DNA from: Vibrio bathopelagicus
Lineage (GTDB): Bacteria; Pseudomonadota; Gammaproteobacteria; Enterobacterales; Vibrionaceae
Assembly: GCF_014879975.1 (NCBI RefSeq)
Contig: NZ_CP062500.1
Coordinates: 2,356,001-2,420,000, forward strand
Reading direction: 5' to 3'
Length of the DNA: 64,000 bases
Shown: positions 18,052-28,564 of the stretch, in pieces
Position numbering within the stretch: the stretch's first letter is position 1
Layout: every line of letters starts with the position of its first letter
Translations under genes and position numbers: made by a program
Notes under the pieces: generated by a model
Database searches by the model: none
Told to the model about the DNA's origin: nothing
The model's input: only the letters and a program-made list of their open reading frames with translations

Positions 18052-18084
18052 TAAAAAAAAGAGGCACCTGAGCACCTCTATTTT
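18052..18084 (-). terminator. Terminator of the tol-pal operon
   Basis: Imperfect hairpin AGAGGTGC / GTGCCTCT (minus strand, two G-U pairs) at 18060-18079, followed on that strand by T8. It lies immediately after cpoB. Confidence 0.75.
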
Positions 18085-18086
18085 GT

Positions 18087-18872
18087 TTATAAGTGGGTTT
18101 TAGCCACTTTAGCCGAAGCACTGTTTGGGTACTCGGTAACGACTTGTTGGTAATATTTCTTAGCTTGCGTCGCATTATTGTTGCGCGCAGCTATGTCACC
18201 AAGCTTAACCAGCGCATCTGCTCGCTTGTTTGAGTCTTTGTACGACACAACAGCGGCAAAGCTCTTCACGGCTTCTTTATCTTGCTTCTTAGCGAAATAA
18301 AGCTGACCTAACCAGTAATGTGAGTTAGGTGTGAAGGTTGAATCTGGGAAGTCTTTTTGAAACTTTTGGAATGCTGCGATAGCACCCGTGTAGTCACGTT
18401 GCTTTAGAATCATATCTACAGCATTTTGATAAGCGGTTTGCTCATCGACATCAGTACTGAACGTACCAGAAGCATCTTTAGAGCCTTCGCTCGCTGCCAC
18501 TGCTACCGTTGCTGTTCCTGCTGCTTTCACCTCGCCTCTTACACGATCCAGTTCAATGAACAGTTCACGTTGGCGCTCTAGCATTTGCTTCATATCGTAA
18601 CTGTTTCGTTCCAGTTCACCACGAAGTTCACTGATCTCCAGTGCCATGTCGTCGATTTGCTGTTGCATTTGAAGCTGAACGAGGTTGCGATTTTGAAGCA
18701 GGCGCTCTAAACGCTCAATATCTGATTCGTTAGATGCTGCTGCTCGAGAGGAAGATGATGAATTGGTTGCGGTGCTATTGAGATCGGATACTGGAGCTGG
18801 TGCAGCGAACGCGATGTTCGCTGCACTTGCCAGTAACGAAAGCAAAATGACTCGCTTTGTGTTACTGAACAT
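18087..18872 (-). CDS. cpoB: Cell division coordinator CpoB (YbgF)
   Basis: Periplasmic TPR protein that links Tol-Pal constriction to PBP1B peptidoglycan synthesis. 261 residues: signal peptide ending ANIAFA-AP, an N-terminal coiled coil (LQNRNLVQLQMQQQIDDMAL...ELRGELERN) that trimerises, then TPR repeats from about residue 150 (AYQNAVDMILKQRDYTGAIAAFQKFQKDFP, SHYWLGQLYFAKKQDKEAV). ATG 18872 follows GAGGAAT; the upstream in-frame TTG lies inside that ribosome site. Last gene of the operon. Confidence 0.93.
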   Translation of the reverse strand: MFSNTKRVILLSLLASAANIAFAAPAPVSDLNSTATNSSSSSRAAASNESDIERLERLLQNRNLVQLQMQQQIDDMALEISELRGELERNSYDMKQMLERQRELFIELDRVRGEVKAAGTATVAVAASEGSKDASGTFSTDVDEQTAYQNAVDMILKQRDYTGAIAAFQKFQKDFPDSTFTPNSHYWLGQLYFAKKQDKEAVKSFAAVVSYKDSNKRADALVKLGDIAARNNNATQAKKYYQQVVTEYPNSASAKVAKTHL

Positions 18873-18905
18873 GAGGCAATTCCTCAATTATATAGTCTAC
18901 TAAAA

Positions 18906-19448
18906 TTAGTAAACTAGTACTGCGCGACGGTTTTTAGCGTACACATCTTCAGATTGACCTAGAAGAAGTGGCTTCTCTTCACCGTAGCTTACGATAGAGA
19001 TTTGGTCTGCTTGAACACCTAGAGCTTGTAGGTATTTCGCTACAGCTTGTGCACGACGCTCGCCAAGTGCAATGTTGTACTCGGGAGTACCGCGTTCGTC
19101 AGCGTGACCTTCGATAGTAACGTTCATGTCAACGTTGTTGCTTAGGTAAGCTGCGTGAGCTGCTAGAATTTCTTCGTAGTCGCCAGCGATAGTAGAGTTA
19201 TCGAATGCAAAGTAGATTGTTTGAGTTTCGCGTAGCGCTTGCTCTTTAAGCTCTTGCTCAGACAGTTGAGCGTTAGCATCAATTGGCGTTACAACAGTTG
19301 TGTCTACGTTGCCTTCTGAACCTGAAGTTGTTTGGTTGCTTTCAGTACCTGAAGTTGCAGATGTTGCTTCATCAGTTGAGCTACATGCCGTTACTGCCAT
19401 CACTGGTAGTGCAATCATCAAGCCTTTAAGAACTTTGTTAAGTTGCAT
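18906..19448 (-). CDS. pal: Peptidoglycan-associated lipoprotein Pal
   Basis: Outer-membrane lipoprotein that binds peptidoglycan non-covalently and TolB. 180 residues: signal peptide with lipobox VTAC (C22), a flexible S/T/E/G-rich linker, then an OmpA-like domain with the peptidoglycan-binding signature [31 protein letters not shown] precedes the ATG. Sits between tolB and cpoB, the standard order. Confidence 0.97.
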   Translation of the reverse strand: MQLNKVLKGLMIALPVMAVTACSSTDEATSATSGTESNQTTSGSEGNVDTTVVTPIDANAQLSEQELKEQALRETQTIYFAFDNSTIAGDYEEILAAHAAYLSNNVDMNVTIEGHADERGTPEYNIALGERRAQAVAKYLQALGVQADQISIVSYGEEKPLLLGQSEDVYAKNRRAVLVY

Positions 19449-19559
19449 CTTTTTTTCCTTACGTTATCAAACTTAGTTTCTACAGCGACTAAGTGCTATA
19501 GATAGTTAATTGCCACAATAGTAAACACTATCAATAGCTAAAAGAATGTATCACTTTAA

Positions 19560-20912
19560 CTAGAGGAACGGTGACCATGCAGGCGCTCTTACACGTCCAT
19601 TGGTTGCCGGTAATCTAGCTTTAAAACGGCCATCGATTGAAACCATCGATAGTACGTTTGTTTTGTTGTAGATAGAGCTATAGATAACCATACCTCCATT
19701 CGGTGCAATACTTGGAGATTCATCTAACAGTGTTTTCGTTAGCACCTGAACTGCACCAGTTTCCAAATCTTGCTTAGCCAAGTTAAAGCCTGAGTTACTG
19801 CGATTCACCATGATAAGGAATCGACCATCAGGGGTAATCTGGCCACCTAAGTTTTGGCTACCTTGCCAAGTAATACGAGAAGTCGCATTATTGGACAAAT
19901 TTACATTATAAATCTGAGGTTTACCACCACGATCCGACGTGAAAATAAGAGACTTGCCATCTGGGTGCCAGAACGGTTCAGTATTATTAGAACGTCCGCG
20001 GGTAATTTGAGTCAGCTTACGGCTAGCAAGGTCAAGTGTGTACACTTGAAGGCTGCCTGTTTTCGACAATACCAATGCCAATGTCTTACCATCTGGCGAG
20101 AATCTTGGCGCGCCATTGTGACGAGGGTATGACGTCACCTTCTCACGTTCGCCGGTGTAAATATTCATAATGAATATTTCAGCTTGGCCATTTTGGAAGC
20201 TTACATAAGCAAGTTTCTTACCGTCTGGAGACCATGCTGGAGACATAAGAGGTTGCTTAGAACGAAGTACTAAACGCTCATTGAAGCCATCGTAATCAGC
20301 AACACGAAGTTGGTATGGGTATTTGTCTTTGTCATTCACTACCACGTAAGAAATACGAGTTAAAAACGCGCCTTTCTCACCAGTCAGTTCTTCATACACT
20401 AAATCAGAAATACGGTGCGCGTACTCTCTCAAGCGTTTGCCCGGAACCGTCGCTTTCTTGTTAAACAAAACGTGGTCTTTAGAAAGTACCAGTTGGCCTT
20501 CATCACTTAGTGCGCGGCTTTGCCCTTTGGTCAGTTGACCACGAACAATGTCGATCAGCTGGTAGTTGACTACGTATTGTCCTTCAGCATTTTTAGTAAT
20601 GCTGCCGGTTAGCAATGAATCAACGCCTAAGTTAGTCCAAGCATCAAAATCGACCTCTGTTTCGCTGTAAGGCGTTTGAGGCATTTTACTTGTCGCAACT
20701 GGACTGAATTTACCACTGCGTTGCAAGTCAGAAGCGATAACTGCTGATACATCGTGTGGCAATGGGCCTGCGCCTTCCCAACGGAAAGGGACAATAGCGA
20801 TAGGTCGTGCAGAGTTAATACCGTCTGTAATAACCAGCTCCAGCGCTGCATGTGCAAACTGGCTGCTTGTCGCTATTACGAAAACAAAACTCAGTAATAG
20901 TTTTTTTAACAC
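19560..20912 (-). CDS. tolB: Tol-Pal system beta-propeller protein TolB
   Basis: Periplasmic protein that binds Pal and TolA. 450 residues: signal peptide (ends FAHA-AL), N-terminal TolB-N domain, then a six-bladed propeller with repeated [40 protein letters not shown] and [11 protein letters not shown] motifs. The start is GTG 20910-20912, with AAAGGA seven bases upstream. It follows tolA after 12 bases. Confidence 0.97.
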   Translation of the reverse strand: MLKKLLLSFVFVIATSSQFAHAALELVITDGINSARPIAIVPFRWEGAGPLPHDVSAVIASDLQRSGKFSPVATSKMPQTPYSETEVDFDAWTNLGVDSLLTGSITKNAEGQYVVNYQLIDIVRGQLTKGQSRALSDEGQLVLSKDHVLFNKKATVPGKRLREYAHRISDLVYEELTGEKGAFLTRISYVVVNDKDKYPYQLRVADYDGFNERLVLRSKQPLMSPAWSPDGKKLAYVSFQNGQAEIFIMNIYTGEREKVTSYPRHNGAPRFSPDGKTLALVLSKTGSLQVYTLDLASRKLTQITRGRSNNTEPFWHPDGKSLIFTSDRGGKPQIYNVNLSNNATSRITWQGSQNLGGQITPDGRFLIMVNRSNSGFNLAKQDLETGAVQVLTKTLLDESPSIAPNGGMVIYSSIYNKTNVLSMVSIDGRFKARLPATNGRVRAPAWSPFL

Positions 20913-20924
20913 AAGTTCGTCCTT

Positions 20925-21992
20925 TTACTCTGGTGATACAGTTAAGTTGATGTCTTTCAGTGATTTCACAATGTCTGGGTCTTTAGGCAACGGATAAGAT
21001 TGCACTTGTGCCACTGCACGCTTGGTTGCTGCGCACAAACGGCTGTCTCCATCCAAAATACTCAAGCTTCCCAGAATCGCATTCGAGCCCGTTGGAATCA
21101 GCTTAAGATTCACTCGGCATGAGCGTCCTCTGTAGCTGTCTTCTAACAATAAGTTCTGTTGAATGAGCTGAGTATAAATCGCACCGTAACGCTGTGCTTC
21201 ATCACTAATAAATTGTTGTTTAGCCGAAGAGTTTTGAGTCGACTCAGTTTCAAGCCCAGCAAAGATATCGTTCAATGCCGCCTCTTGTTGTTTACGCTCT
21301 TTTTCGGCTCTGGCTGCAGCTTCTTTTGCTTTACGGGCTTTCTCCGCTGCTGCTGCCGCTTCTTTCTCTTTCGCTATACGCTGCTTTTCAGCACGTTCAG
21401 CGGCTTCTTTTTCTTTACGAGCTTTGTCTGCTGCCTCTTTCGCGGCTTTTTCTTTTGCCACGCGTTCTTGTTCAGCTTTGGCGACAGCCGCTTCTTTGGC
21501 TTTGCGTTCTTTCTCCGCCTTAACTACGGCGGCCTCTTTTAGCTTACGATCAGCTTCTGCTTTCGCTGCTTTCTTTTGTTCCGTCTTTAAACGAGCCTCT
21601 TCGACTTTACGTTGTTGCTCTTTTTCAACTCGGCGCTTTTCAGCTTCTCGCGTCGCTTTCGCCTCTTTGGCTTGTTTTTCTTTCAGCTTGCGGATGTTTT
21701 CTTCTTCCGCTTTACGGTTCTTTTCAAGTCGCTCGCTTTCACGACGTAACTTGTCTAACCGTTCTTGTTCTTTCTTACCCGCAGCTTCTCTTTGCTGACG
21801 AATCTGTTGAGCTTGCTGACGAACCAACTGAGGGTCGATCACGACCGCCTGAACCATCTGCCCTGTTGGCTTAGGTTCTGACATGGTGAAGTCAGCTCCC
21901 CAAATAAGAGCGACAAATAGAATGACATGCAGCCCGACTGAAATTAGAAGCGGCGTTTTGAAATTATCGGATTTTTTATTATTCGCTTTCAT
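20925..21992 (-). CDS. tolA: Tol-Pal membrane-spanning protein TolA
   Basis: Inner-membrane protein spanning the periplasm, energised by TolQR. 355 residues: short cytosolic N-terminus, one helix (PLLISVGLHVILFVALIWGA, about 14-33), a long Lys/Glu/Ala-rich helical domain from about 65 to 240 made of imperfect repeats (AEKERKAKEAA, AEQERVAKEKA, AEKARKAKEAA), and a C-terminal TolA-III domain with the paired cysteines C287 and C317 (SYRGRSCRVNL, DSRLCAATKRA). The helical domain's biased codons create long spurious frames on the opposite strand. Confidence 0.95.
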   Translation of the reverse strand: MKANNKKSDNFKTPLLISVGLHVILFVALIWGADFTMSEPKPTGQMVQAVVIDPQLVRQQAQQIRQQREAAGKKEQERLDKLRRESERLEKNRKAEEENIRKLKEKQAKEAKATREAEKRRVEKEQQRKVEEARLKTEQKKAAKAEADRKLKEAAVVKAEKERKAKEAAVAKAEQERVAKEKAAKEAADKARKEKEAAERAEKQRIAKEKEAAAAAEKARKAKEAAARAEKERKQQEAALNDIFAGLETESTQNSSAKQQFISDEAQRYGAIYTQLIQQNLLLEDSYRGRSCRVNLKLIPTGSNAILGSLSILDGDSRLCAATKRAVAQVQSYPLPKDPDIVKSLKDINLTVSPE

Positions 21993-22005
21993 GAATGCTA
22001 CGGAG

Positions 22006-22449
22006 CTATTCCCTTATATCCGTTAAAAGGCCAACCTTTGGCACACCTGCACGGCTTAATTCATCAAGTAATAAAACAACTTCAGCGTAAGGTGTTGCGG
22101 CATCACCGCCAACCGCCACTGGAGAGTTAGGATTCAGAGACAATTCTGCTTTAACCCGAACAATAATATCTTCCATTGACAGGCCTCGCTGAACCTCTTC
22201 ATCATTAACGCTCAAGCCAAGTTCACCATCTTTGTTCACTTCAACGATAATGAAGCTCGCGTTCTCGTCACCCAGTAAATCTTGAGCTGATTTTGCCGTT
22301 GAAGCTTTTGGCAATTCAACATCAACACCTTGTGTTACGAAGGGTGAGGTCACCATAAAAATAATCAGCAAAACAAGCATAACGTCGATGTAAGGTACAA
22401 CGTTAATCTCTGCTGTCATTTTGCGTTTTTTAGGTTGGTATCCAGCCAT
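22006..22449 (-). CDS. tolR: Tol-Pal proton-channel subunit TolR
   Basis: ExbD/TolR family inner-membrane subunit, 147 residues. A single helix contains the essential aspartate in INVVPYIDVMLVLLIIFMV (D22), followed by a small periplasmic domain. Lies 3 bases after tolQ and 13 bases before tolA. Confidence 0.96.
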   Translation of the reverse strand: MAGYQPKKRKMTAEINVVPYIDVMLVLLIIFMVTSPFVTQGVDVELPKASTAKSAQDLLGDENASFIIVEVNKDGELGLSVNDEEVQRGLSMEDIIVRVKAELSLNPNSPVAVGGDAATPYAEVVLLLDELSRAGVPKVGLLTDIRE

Positions 22450-22452
22450 CGA

Positions 22453-23136
22453 TTATTCCCTGCCAGCCATCGCTTGACGGTGAAGAATACTGTGAAACTC
22501 TTCAGAGAAAGTCGCGTAGTTATGTTCGAGTTTACCGACTCGGCTACTGAAGCGGTTGTAAGCCATAACAGCCGGAATAGCGGCGAATAGGCCCATTGCT
22601 GTTGCAATCAGTGCTTCTGCAATACCAGGAGCAACCATTGCGAGTGTCGCTTGCTTCACTTCGCCTAGAGCGATGAATGAGTGCATGATGCCCCACACTG
22701 TACCAAAAAGGCCGATATATGGACTGATAGAACCGACGGTCGCTAGGAAAGGTAAATTAGTTTCTAGCTCATCCACTTCACGGGCAACCGCAACGCGCAT
22801 TGCTCGACCAGTGCCTTCCATAATGAAGTCAGGAGAAGTGGCATTAGATTTACGAAGGCGAGCAAATTCAGTGAAACCTGCGTAGAAGATTTCTTCAGTA
22901 CCAGAAAGCTCGTCTTTGCGTTTATTGCTCTCTTGGTACAATTTAGCAAGATCAACGCCAGACCAAAATTTGTCTTCAAATACTTCTGTTTGCTTAGAAG
23001 CTTGAGATAGCACTTTACTTCTTTTTATGATCATTGCCCAAGAAACAACAGACATACCCATAAGAATTAGCATGACCATTTTAACTAGTAAACTAGCTTC
23101 TAAAATTAGGCCTAAGATTGAGATTTCAGCAGTCAC
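22453..23136 (-). CDS. tolQ: Tol-Pal proton-channel subunit TolQ
   Basis: ExbB/TolQ/MotA family, 227 residues with three membrane helices. The conserved block [27 protein letters not shown] and the following [24 protein letters not shown] carry the pore-lining residues. The start is GTG 23134-23136, inside the end of ybgC (11-base overlap), implying coupled translation. Confidence 0.96.
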   Translation of the reverse strand: MTAEISILGLILEASLLVKMVMLILMGMSVVSWAMIIKRSKVLSQASKQTEVFEDKFWSGVDLAKLYQESNKRKDELSGTEEIFYAGFTEFARLRKSNATSPDFIMEGTGRAMRVAVAREVDELETNLPFLATVGSISPYIGLFGTVWGIMHSFIALGEVKQATLAMVAPGIAEALIATAMGLFAAIPAVMAYNRFSSRVGKLEHNYATFSEEFHSILHRQAMAGRE

Positions 23137-23563
23137 TATTCGTTAGCTCCGTCAGAATAAATGTTGGCATTGCTTTTGGTTTCATTTTTTGAGTGTCGAT
23201 ACATGCTACCTTAACCATTGCTTTACACAATGCTTTGCCATCAGGATTTACGATCTCTTGACAGAACACCAAGGTTGCTCGCTTCAACTCGTAAATATTT
23301 GTAATGACTTGTAAAGAATCATCAAGGCGTGCACCTTGAATAAAATCAATGTCTATATGTCGGATTACAAAACCGATGTTTTGTTCCAATAGAACTTGCT
23401 GAGAAACACCAATTGATCGCAACATCTCAGTTCGAGCACGCTCAAAGAACTTAAGATAGTTAGCATGATATACCACCCCACCAGCATCGGTGTCTTCGTA
23501 ATACACTGTCACTGGCCAAGTAAATGGCTTAGATAATCCCTGCAATTTGCTACCACAACCCAA
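23126..23563 (-). CDS. ybgC: Acyl-CoA thioesterase YbgC (Tol-Pal associated)
   Basis: Hotdog-fold thioesterase, first gene of the tol-pal operon. The active-site block [29 protein letters not shown] is intact, including the catalytic aspartate. No in-frame ATG lies ahead of the conserved [11 protein letters not shown]. The start must be a TTG, either 23561-23563 (145 residues) or seven codons further in, and neither has a strong ribosome site. The operon promoter should lie in 23564-23640. Confidence 0.92.
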   Translation of the reverse strand: MGCGSKLQGLSKPFTWPVTVYYEDTDAGGVVYHANYLKFFERARTEMLRSIGVSQQVLLEQNIGFVIRHIDIDFIQGARLDDSLQVITNIYELKRATLVFCQEIVNPDGKALCKAMVKVACIDTQKMKPKAMPTFILTELTNSDC

Positions 23564-23644
23564 AACGATAAAGATCTCACTATAACCTAACTCTTTATCA
23601 TTAAAAGTATATGGCAGTGATTTATTTGATTTGAAAGACGAAAA

Positions 23645-23677
23645 AAAAGGCCATCTGTATAAGATGACCTCTTTTTG
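23645..23677 (-). terminator. Terminator of the cyd operon
   Basis: Hairpin AGGTCATCT / AGATGGCCT (minus strand, one mismatch) followed by T8, between ybgE and ybgC. It separates the cyd and tol transcripts. Confidence 0.75.
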
Positions 23678-23736
23678 GCTAAAAACCCAACAACTACCTA
23701 GGTTTACTTTGTTATAAACCTAGTCCACGACCTTAT

Positions 23737-24039
23737 TTAGATAAGGCGCAGTACTGTTAGATAGAGCAAAATCGTGAGTGAAACATAAGGGCTGAATAGC
23801 AACTGCCACATCCAAGCTCTTGGCTTAAAACCGATACCATAAACCATGCTCGAGCATACTGCCCAGATGAACATAGGCCCAATGATAGCGTTAAAGCCAC
23901 CGATGCTTGCCGCATACGTTTCAGGATCCCACATAACTAAACCAACATGCATGAAACCCAATATTAAGGATAAGGCTCTTAATAGAGTCTTATCCATTGG
24001 TTGATGTAATTTAGCAACTTGCTCTGCGAGATTACTCAC
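23737..24039 (-). CDS. ybgE: Cyd operon protein YbgE
   Basis: 100-residue membrane protein of the YbgE family, with about three helices (LILGFMHVGLVMW, FNAIIGPMFIWAVCSSMVYGIGF, PYVSLTILLYLTVL). Its function beyond association with cytochrome bd genes is not known. The start is GTG 24037-24039, overlapping the cydX end by 8 bases. Confidence 0.88.
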   Translation of the reverse strand: MSNLAEQVAKLHQPMDKTLLRALSLILGFMHVGLVMWDPETYAASIGGFNAIIGPMFIWAVCSSMVYGIGFKPRAWMWQLLFSPYVSLTILLYLTVLRLI

Positions 24040-24139
24040 TGTCTTTATCCATCATTTCTGAATGCTCAAGCCAAAGAGCATTGATGATGCCGAATGCACA
24101 TGCTAGAAGTACACCCAAAATCCATGCGAAATACCACAT
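24032..24139 (-). CDS. cydX: Cytochrome bd small subunit CydX
   Basis: 35-residue single-helix protein, MWYFAWILGVLLACAFGI followed by a short charged tail (LEHSEMMDKDSE). Its first nine residues are identical to E. coli CydX. CydX is required for stability and activity of the CydAB oxidase. It starts at ATG 24137-24139, preceded by AGGAGA about 6 bases upstream, 31 bases after cydB. Confidence 0.93.
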   Translation of the reverse strand: MWYFAWILGVLLACAFGIINALWLEHSEMMDKDSE

Positions 24140-24170
24140 AAAATTTCTCCTAAGTTATTTAACTTCTAGC

Positions 24171-25307
24171 TTAGTAAGCTGAAACGTCATTATCTTCGAT
24201 GTGTTTCTTATCTAGACGACCAAACATTTTGTAGTATGTCCAAGTCGTGTAGCAAAGAATCACAGGAACCATTACCGCCGCAACCGCAGTCATTAGGCCA
24301 AGAGTTAGTTCACTCGCTGTTGAATCCCACATAGTCAAACTTTGACTTGGATTCAGGCTTGATGGCATTACGAATGGGAACATTGCAAAACCAGCCGTTA
24401 AAATAACACCAGCGTTAGATAAGCTTGAGAACAAGAATGCGAAACCACCGCGCTCAAAGCGAGATGCAATCACAGCAAATAGTGGCATTGCGACACCAAG
24501 AATCGGCGCTGCCCACATTGCTGGATACGTTTCGAAGTTTGTCATCCAAGCACCAACTTGAAGTGATACTTCTTTGTTTAGTGGGTTTGAGTCAGCAAAC
24601 GTATCGATAGTGCTCGTGATTACATAGCCTTCGATAGATTGAACCCAGAAGCCACCAATAATAAACAAAGCAATAGCAATGACACCAGCGATCTGAGCAA
24701 CGTTACGCGCGCGGCTGTGCAGTTCTTCTGTTGTCTTCATTTGAAGCCATGTTGCACCTTGCATCACGAACAACATCAGAGCCAACACACCACAAAGTAA
24801 TGCAAACGGGTTAAGCAGAGCGAAGAACGTACCATGGTACTTAGACATCATAAATTCGTTCAGTTCAAATGGAACACCTTGTAGTAGGTTACCAAATGCC
24901 ACACCGAAAATGATTGGCGGTACTGTGCCACTAAAACAAAGTGCATAGTCCCAAGCTTTACGCCATTTTGGCTCTTCAATCTTAGAACGGTAATCAAGAG
25001 CAAGTGGACGTAACCAAAGCGCTGCTAACGTCGCGTACATTGCGAAGTAAAAACCAGAGAAAGACGTCGCGTAAACCAGAGGCCATGCAGCAAACAATGC
25101 ACCACCAGCCGTAATCAGCCAAACTTGGTTACCATCCCAGTGAGGGGCAATCGTGTTTAGCATAATACGACGTTCAGTGTCGCTCTTACCGATAACAGGT
25201 GAAAGGGCTGCAACACCCATATCGAAGCCATCAGTTACGGCGAAACCAACCAGTAGAACACCGATCAATACCCACCAAATAAGTCGTAAGCTTTCGTAAT
25301 CAAACAT
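24171..25307 (-). CDS. cydB: Cytochrome bd ubiquinol oxidase subunit II (CydB)
   Basis: Inner-membrane subunit of the high-affinity terminal oxidase, 378 residues. Conserved N-terminal segments FAVTDGFDMGVAALSP and HWDGNQVWLITAGGALFAAWP are present. It follows cydA after 13 bases. Confidence 0.97.
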   Translation of the reverse strand: MFDYESLRLIWWVLIGVLLVGFAVTDGFDMGVAALSPVIGKSDTERRIMLNTIAPHWDGNQVWLITAGGALFAAWPLVYATSFSGFYFAMYATLAALWLRPLALDYRSKIEEPKWRKAWDYALCFSGTVPPIIFGVAFGNLLQGVPFELNEFMMSKYHGTFFALLNPFALLCGVLALMLFVMQGATWLQMKTTEELHSRARNVAQIAGVIAIALFIIGGFWVQSIEGYVITSTIDTFADSNPLNKEVSLQVGAWMTNFETYPAMWAAPILGVAMPLFAVIASRFERGGFAFLFSSLSNAGVILTAGFAMFPFVMPSSLNPSQSLTMWDSTASELTLGLMTAVAAVMVPVILCYTTWTYYKMFGRLDKKHIEDNDVSAY

Positions 25308-25320
25308 AATATTCCCTCAC

Positions 25321-26907
25321 TTATACTTCGACTGAACGGCTAACTTTGTCTTCAACAGAGTTATCGTTTTGTTCGAAGTGGTAACGGCCTGTCTTTAAGC
25401 TACTTGGACCTTTACGTGCGAATTTCAGCATTAGGTAAACTTCAGCAATCAAGAACACTGTGTACAGTGCCAGAATTGCGAATAGAGAAGTCCAAAGCTG
25501 TTCAATAGTTAGTGCTGATGCAGCCACGTTAACCGGTAGGATTTCACCAACCGCCCATGGTTGACGACCAAACTCAGCAACAAACCAACCTGCTTCAATC
25601 GCAATCCAGGGTAGTGGGATTGAGAACAACGCCGCTTTAAGTACCCATGGTTTCTGTTCGATCTTCTGACGACACGTTTGAACAAACGCCGCACCGAATA
25701 CAAACAGCATGATGAAGCCACAAGCAACCATCAGACGGAATGACCAGAATAGAGGCCAAACTGTTGGGATAGAATCATCCGCAGCCATTTGGATTTGGTC
25801 TTCTGTTGCATCAACAACGTCGTCTGTGTAGCGCTTAAGAAGCAGACCGTAACCTAGGTCACCCTTCACTTCGTCGAACGCTGCCATGTTTTCTTCAGAC
25901 TTGTCGCCTGAACGTAGCTTTTCAAGCAGTTCGTATGCGTACATACCAGTACGGATACGATCAACGTGATCATCACGTAGGTCACGCAGGCCCGTTACTT
26001 CAGTATCAAGCGAACGCGTTGCGATGATACCCATTACGTAAGGGATTTTAATTGCGTAGTCAGTATTCATTGTTTCTTGGTTTGGAATACCAAAAACAGT
26101 AAATGCGGCTGGAGCTTCTTCAGTGTGCCACTCTGCTTCTACCGCAGCTAGCTTCACTTTTTGAACCTCACCAAGCTCGTAACCAGATTCATCACCTAGC
26201 ACGATTACTGACAGGATCGCTGCCATACCGAAAGATGCTGCAATCGCAAAAGAGCGACGAGCAAAGGCAAGGTCACGACCTTTAAGAATGTAGTATGAGC
26301 TGATACCAAGGATGAACATTGCACCCGTTGTGTAACCAGACGCCACTGTGTGTACAAATTTAACTTGTGCCACTGGGTTTAGTACAACTTCAGCGAAGCT
26401 CACCATTTCCATACGCATGGTTTCAAAGTTAAATTCTGCACCCACTGGGTTTTGCATCCAGCCGTTTGCTACCAAGATCCATAGCGCTGAGAAGTTAGAG
26501 CCTAGTGCAACTAACCACGTTACCGCTAAGTGCTGACGCTTTGACAATCTGTCCCAACCGAAGAAGAAAAGACCAACAAAAGTAGACTCTAGGAAGAATG
26601 CAACAAGCGCTTCAATAGCTAGCGGAGCACCGAAGATGTCTCCAACGTAGTGAGAGTAGTAAGACCAGTTTGTACCAAACTGAAACTCCATGGTTAAGCC
26701 TGTCGCTACACCAAGAGCAAAGTTAATACCAAACAATTTACCCCAGAACTTGGTCATGTCCTTGTAAATTTGTTTGCCCGTCATTACATATACTGACTCC
26801 ATAATGGCAAGAAGAAATGCCATACCTAAGGTCAGTGGAACAAATAGGAAGTGATACATCGCTGTAAATGCAAACTGCAATCGCGACAGATCAACAACAT
26901 CAATCAT
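25321..26907 (-). CDS. cydA: Cytochrome bd ubiquinol oxidase subunit I (CydA)
   Basis: Haem-bearing subunit that oxidises ubiquinol and reduces O2 without proton pumping; important under low oxygen. 528 residues from ATG 26907, which has AAGGAG five bases upstream; ten further codons upstream are in frame but unnecessary. H19 in [14 protein letters not shown] (haem b595 ligand by homology), [16 protein letters not shown] and [13 protein letters not shown] (quinol-side motif) are visible. The long insert between helices 5 and 6 (about 240-375) marks the long-Q-loop (E. coli-like) subfamily. Confidence 0.97.
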   Translation of the reverse strand: MIDVVDLSRLQFAFTAMYHFLFVPLTLGMAFLLAIMESVYVMTGKQIYKDMTKFWGKLFGINFALGVATGLTMEFQFGTNWSYYSHYVGDIFGAPLAIEALVAFFLESTFVGLFFFGWDRLSKRQHLAVTWLVALGSNFSALWILVANGWMQNPVGAEFNFETMRMEMVSFAEVVLNPVAQVKFVHTVASGYTTGAMFILGISSYYILKGRDLAFARRSFAIAASFGMAAILSVIVLGDESGYELGEVQKVKLAAVEAEWHTEEAPAAFTVFGIPNQETMNTDYAIKIPYVMGIIATRSLDTEVTGLRDLRDDHVDRIRTGMYAYELLEKLRSGDKSEENMAAFDEVKGDLGYGLLLKRYTDDVVDATEDQIQMAADDSIPTVWPLFWSFRLMVACGFIMLFVFGAAFVQTCRQKIEQKPWVLKAALFSIPLPWIAIEAGWFVAEFGRQPWAVGEILPVNVAASALTIEQLWTSLFAILALYTVFLIAEVYLMLKFARKGPSSLKTGRYHFEQNDNSVEDKVSRSVEV

Positions 26908-27459
26908 GGTAACTCCTTTGTGTCGGCTGAATGACACTTGTGTGATTATTCACCGCAAAAATTCATGTTAAAACAATTTATGTAATTGTTATTACAAAAT
27001 GAAATTTGTAGCAAAAACGTACCGTTATAGTTAGATTATTGTTAAGCATGAGCTAATATAGCTGGCGCTAATATTACTGGTAAAATCAGTATGTTTCAAA
27101 AGGTTTATAGGAGAAGTCTGCGTTGATTTGTATCAATTTTATTCAAGCAAATTAGAGTTATTTTTAGACAATCATGATTAAAATCACACCAATTTTAGCC
27201 CTGTTAATAACCGAGCATGATATCTGTGACAAAAGCTCAGCACCACTTCAACATACAAATTACAACTACCTATAAAGTATTAACAAAAGATATGACAGTT
27301 TATTTCATTTTTTGTTAGCTAAATCAAACTTGGAATCAAAGTTTCCATTTTTGAATTCCGCTATTTCGCCTTTTTATCGATTTGCTCAAAGAGTTGTTAT
27401 TCAGTAAAAAGCAAAAAATCCCAGCGCTTATGCAACTAGGATCTTTAAAAATGAATACT
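26908..27459. other. Long upstream region of the cyd operon
   Basis: 552 AT-rich bases between cydA and ruvB with no coding potential. It contains the FNR-type palindrome at 27123-27136 and a weak hairpin (GATCCTAG / CTGGGATT at about 27419-27446) that could end ruvB transcription. The length fits a multi-regulator promoter; ArcA sites are likely by analogy but could not be assigned by eye. Confidence 0.6.
27123..27136. promoter_or_regulatory. Predicted FNR binding site upstream of cydA
   Basis: TTGATTTGTATCAA is an exact match to the FNR consensus TTGATNNNNATCAA. It lies 216 bases upstream of the cydA start. In E. coli, FNR and ArcA both control cydAB, so oxygen-dependent control here is expected. 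Confidence 0.75.
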
Positions 27460-28476
27460 TTAACGATTAGAAGGCTTATCTATTCCGAAGTGTAAATATG
27501 CTCTGTCAGTAGCAATTCGACCTCTTGGTGTTCTTTGCAGATAACCCTGCTGAATCAAATACGGTTCCAATACATCTTCAATCGTATCTTTCTCTTCACC
27601 AATAGCAGCCGCCATGTTGTCGATACCGACCGGACCACCACCAAACTTCTCCATGATCGCAAGTAGAAGCTTCCTATCCATGTAGTCAAATCCTTTGGCA
27701 TCAACGTCCAACATGTTGAGTGCCTTATCCGCCACGTCTGGGCAAATATGTCCGTCGCCTTTCACTTCCGCGTAATCTCGTACACGGCGTAATAAACGGT
27801 TCGCGATACGCGGTGTACCACGAGCACGACGCGCAATTTCTAATGCACCATCCGACTCCAATGAAAGTCCAAGGCAATCTGCGCTGCGCTGAACTATGTT
27901 TTGAAGGTCTTCAACCTTGTAGTACTCAAGACGCTGAGTAATACCAAAACGGTCACGCAATGGCGATGTCAGTGAGCCAGCACGAGTGGTTGCGCCAATC
28001 AAAGTAAAAGGAGGAAGGTCAATCTTGATAGAGCGAGCCGCTGGGCCTTCACCAATCATGATATCCAGTTGGTAATCTTCCATTGCTGGATACAGAACCT
28101 CTTCAACCACAGGGCTTAAGCGGTGGATCTCATCAATGAAAAGCACATCGTTTTCTTCAAGGTTGGTTAATAGCGCGGCTAAGTCGCCGGCTTTTTCTAA
28201 AACCGGGCCTGAAGTCGTGCGGATGCTCACATCCATTTCATTGGCAACAATGTTTGCTAACGTGGTTTTACCTAAACCGGGAGGGCCAAAAATCAGCAGA
28301 TGATCCAGAGCTTCATTTCGCATTTGAGCGGCTTGAATGAAAATCTCCATCTGGTTACGAACGTGGTCCTGACCTTGATAGTCGGCTAGCGCCTTTGGAC
28401 GTATTGCACGGTCGATAACATCTTCATCTTTAAAGACCGGATTATCCGGTGCAATCAGGCGATCGGCTTCAATCAT
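27460..28476 (-). CDS. ruvB: Holliday junction branch migration helicase RuvB
   Basis: AAA+ motor of the RuvAB complex, 338 residues. Walker [12 protein letters not shown], Walker [10 protein letters not shown], sensor 1 IGATTRAG and arginine finger region LRDRFGI are present, followed by the C-terminal winged helix. It is 88 bases downstream of ruvA. Confidence 0.98.
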   Translation of the reverse strand: MIEADRLIAPDNPVFKDEDVIDRAIRPKALADYQGQDHVRNQMEIFIQAAQMRNEALDHLLIFGPPGLGKTTLANIVANEMDVSIRTTSGPVLEKAGDLAALLTNLEENDVLFIDEIHRLSPVVEEVLYPAMEDYQLDIMIGEGPAARSIKIDLPPFTLIGATTRAGSLTSPLRDRFGITQRLEYYKVEDLQNIVQRSADCLGLSLESDGALEIARRARGTPRIANRLLRRVRDYAEVKGDGHICPDVADKALNMLDVDAKGFDYMDRKLLLAIMEKFGGGPVGIDNMAAAIGEEKDTIEDVLEPYLIQQGYLQRTPRGRIATDRAYLHFGIDKPSNR

Positions 28477-28564
28477 AAATTCGGTTATTCCTAACTCTGC
28501 TCTTCCTGACTCTGCGCATAGGCAAAGTGAATGAGTTTATTTTGTAGAACAAGTATATGAGGTA

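Noticed and set aside
21159-21798. Three long rightward frames (F/L-rich, S/A-rich) opposite tolA
   Set aside because: Produced by the Lys/Glu/Ala codon bias of the TolA helical domain; no ribosome site and no recognisable domains.
26908-27459. Hidden gene in the cydA-ruvB gap
   Set aside because: AT-rich with frequent stops in all frames and no RNA-like structure; better explained as a long promoter region.
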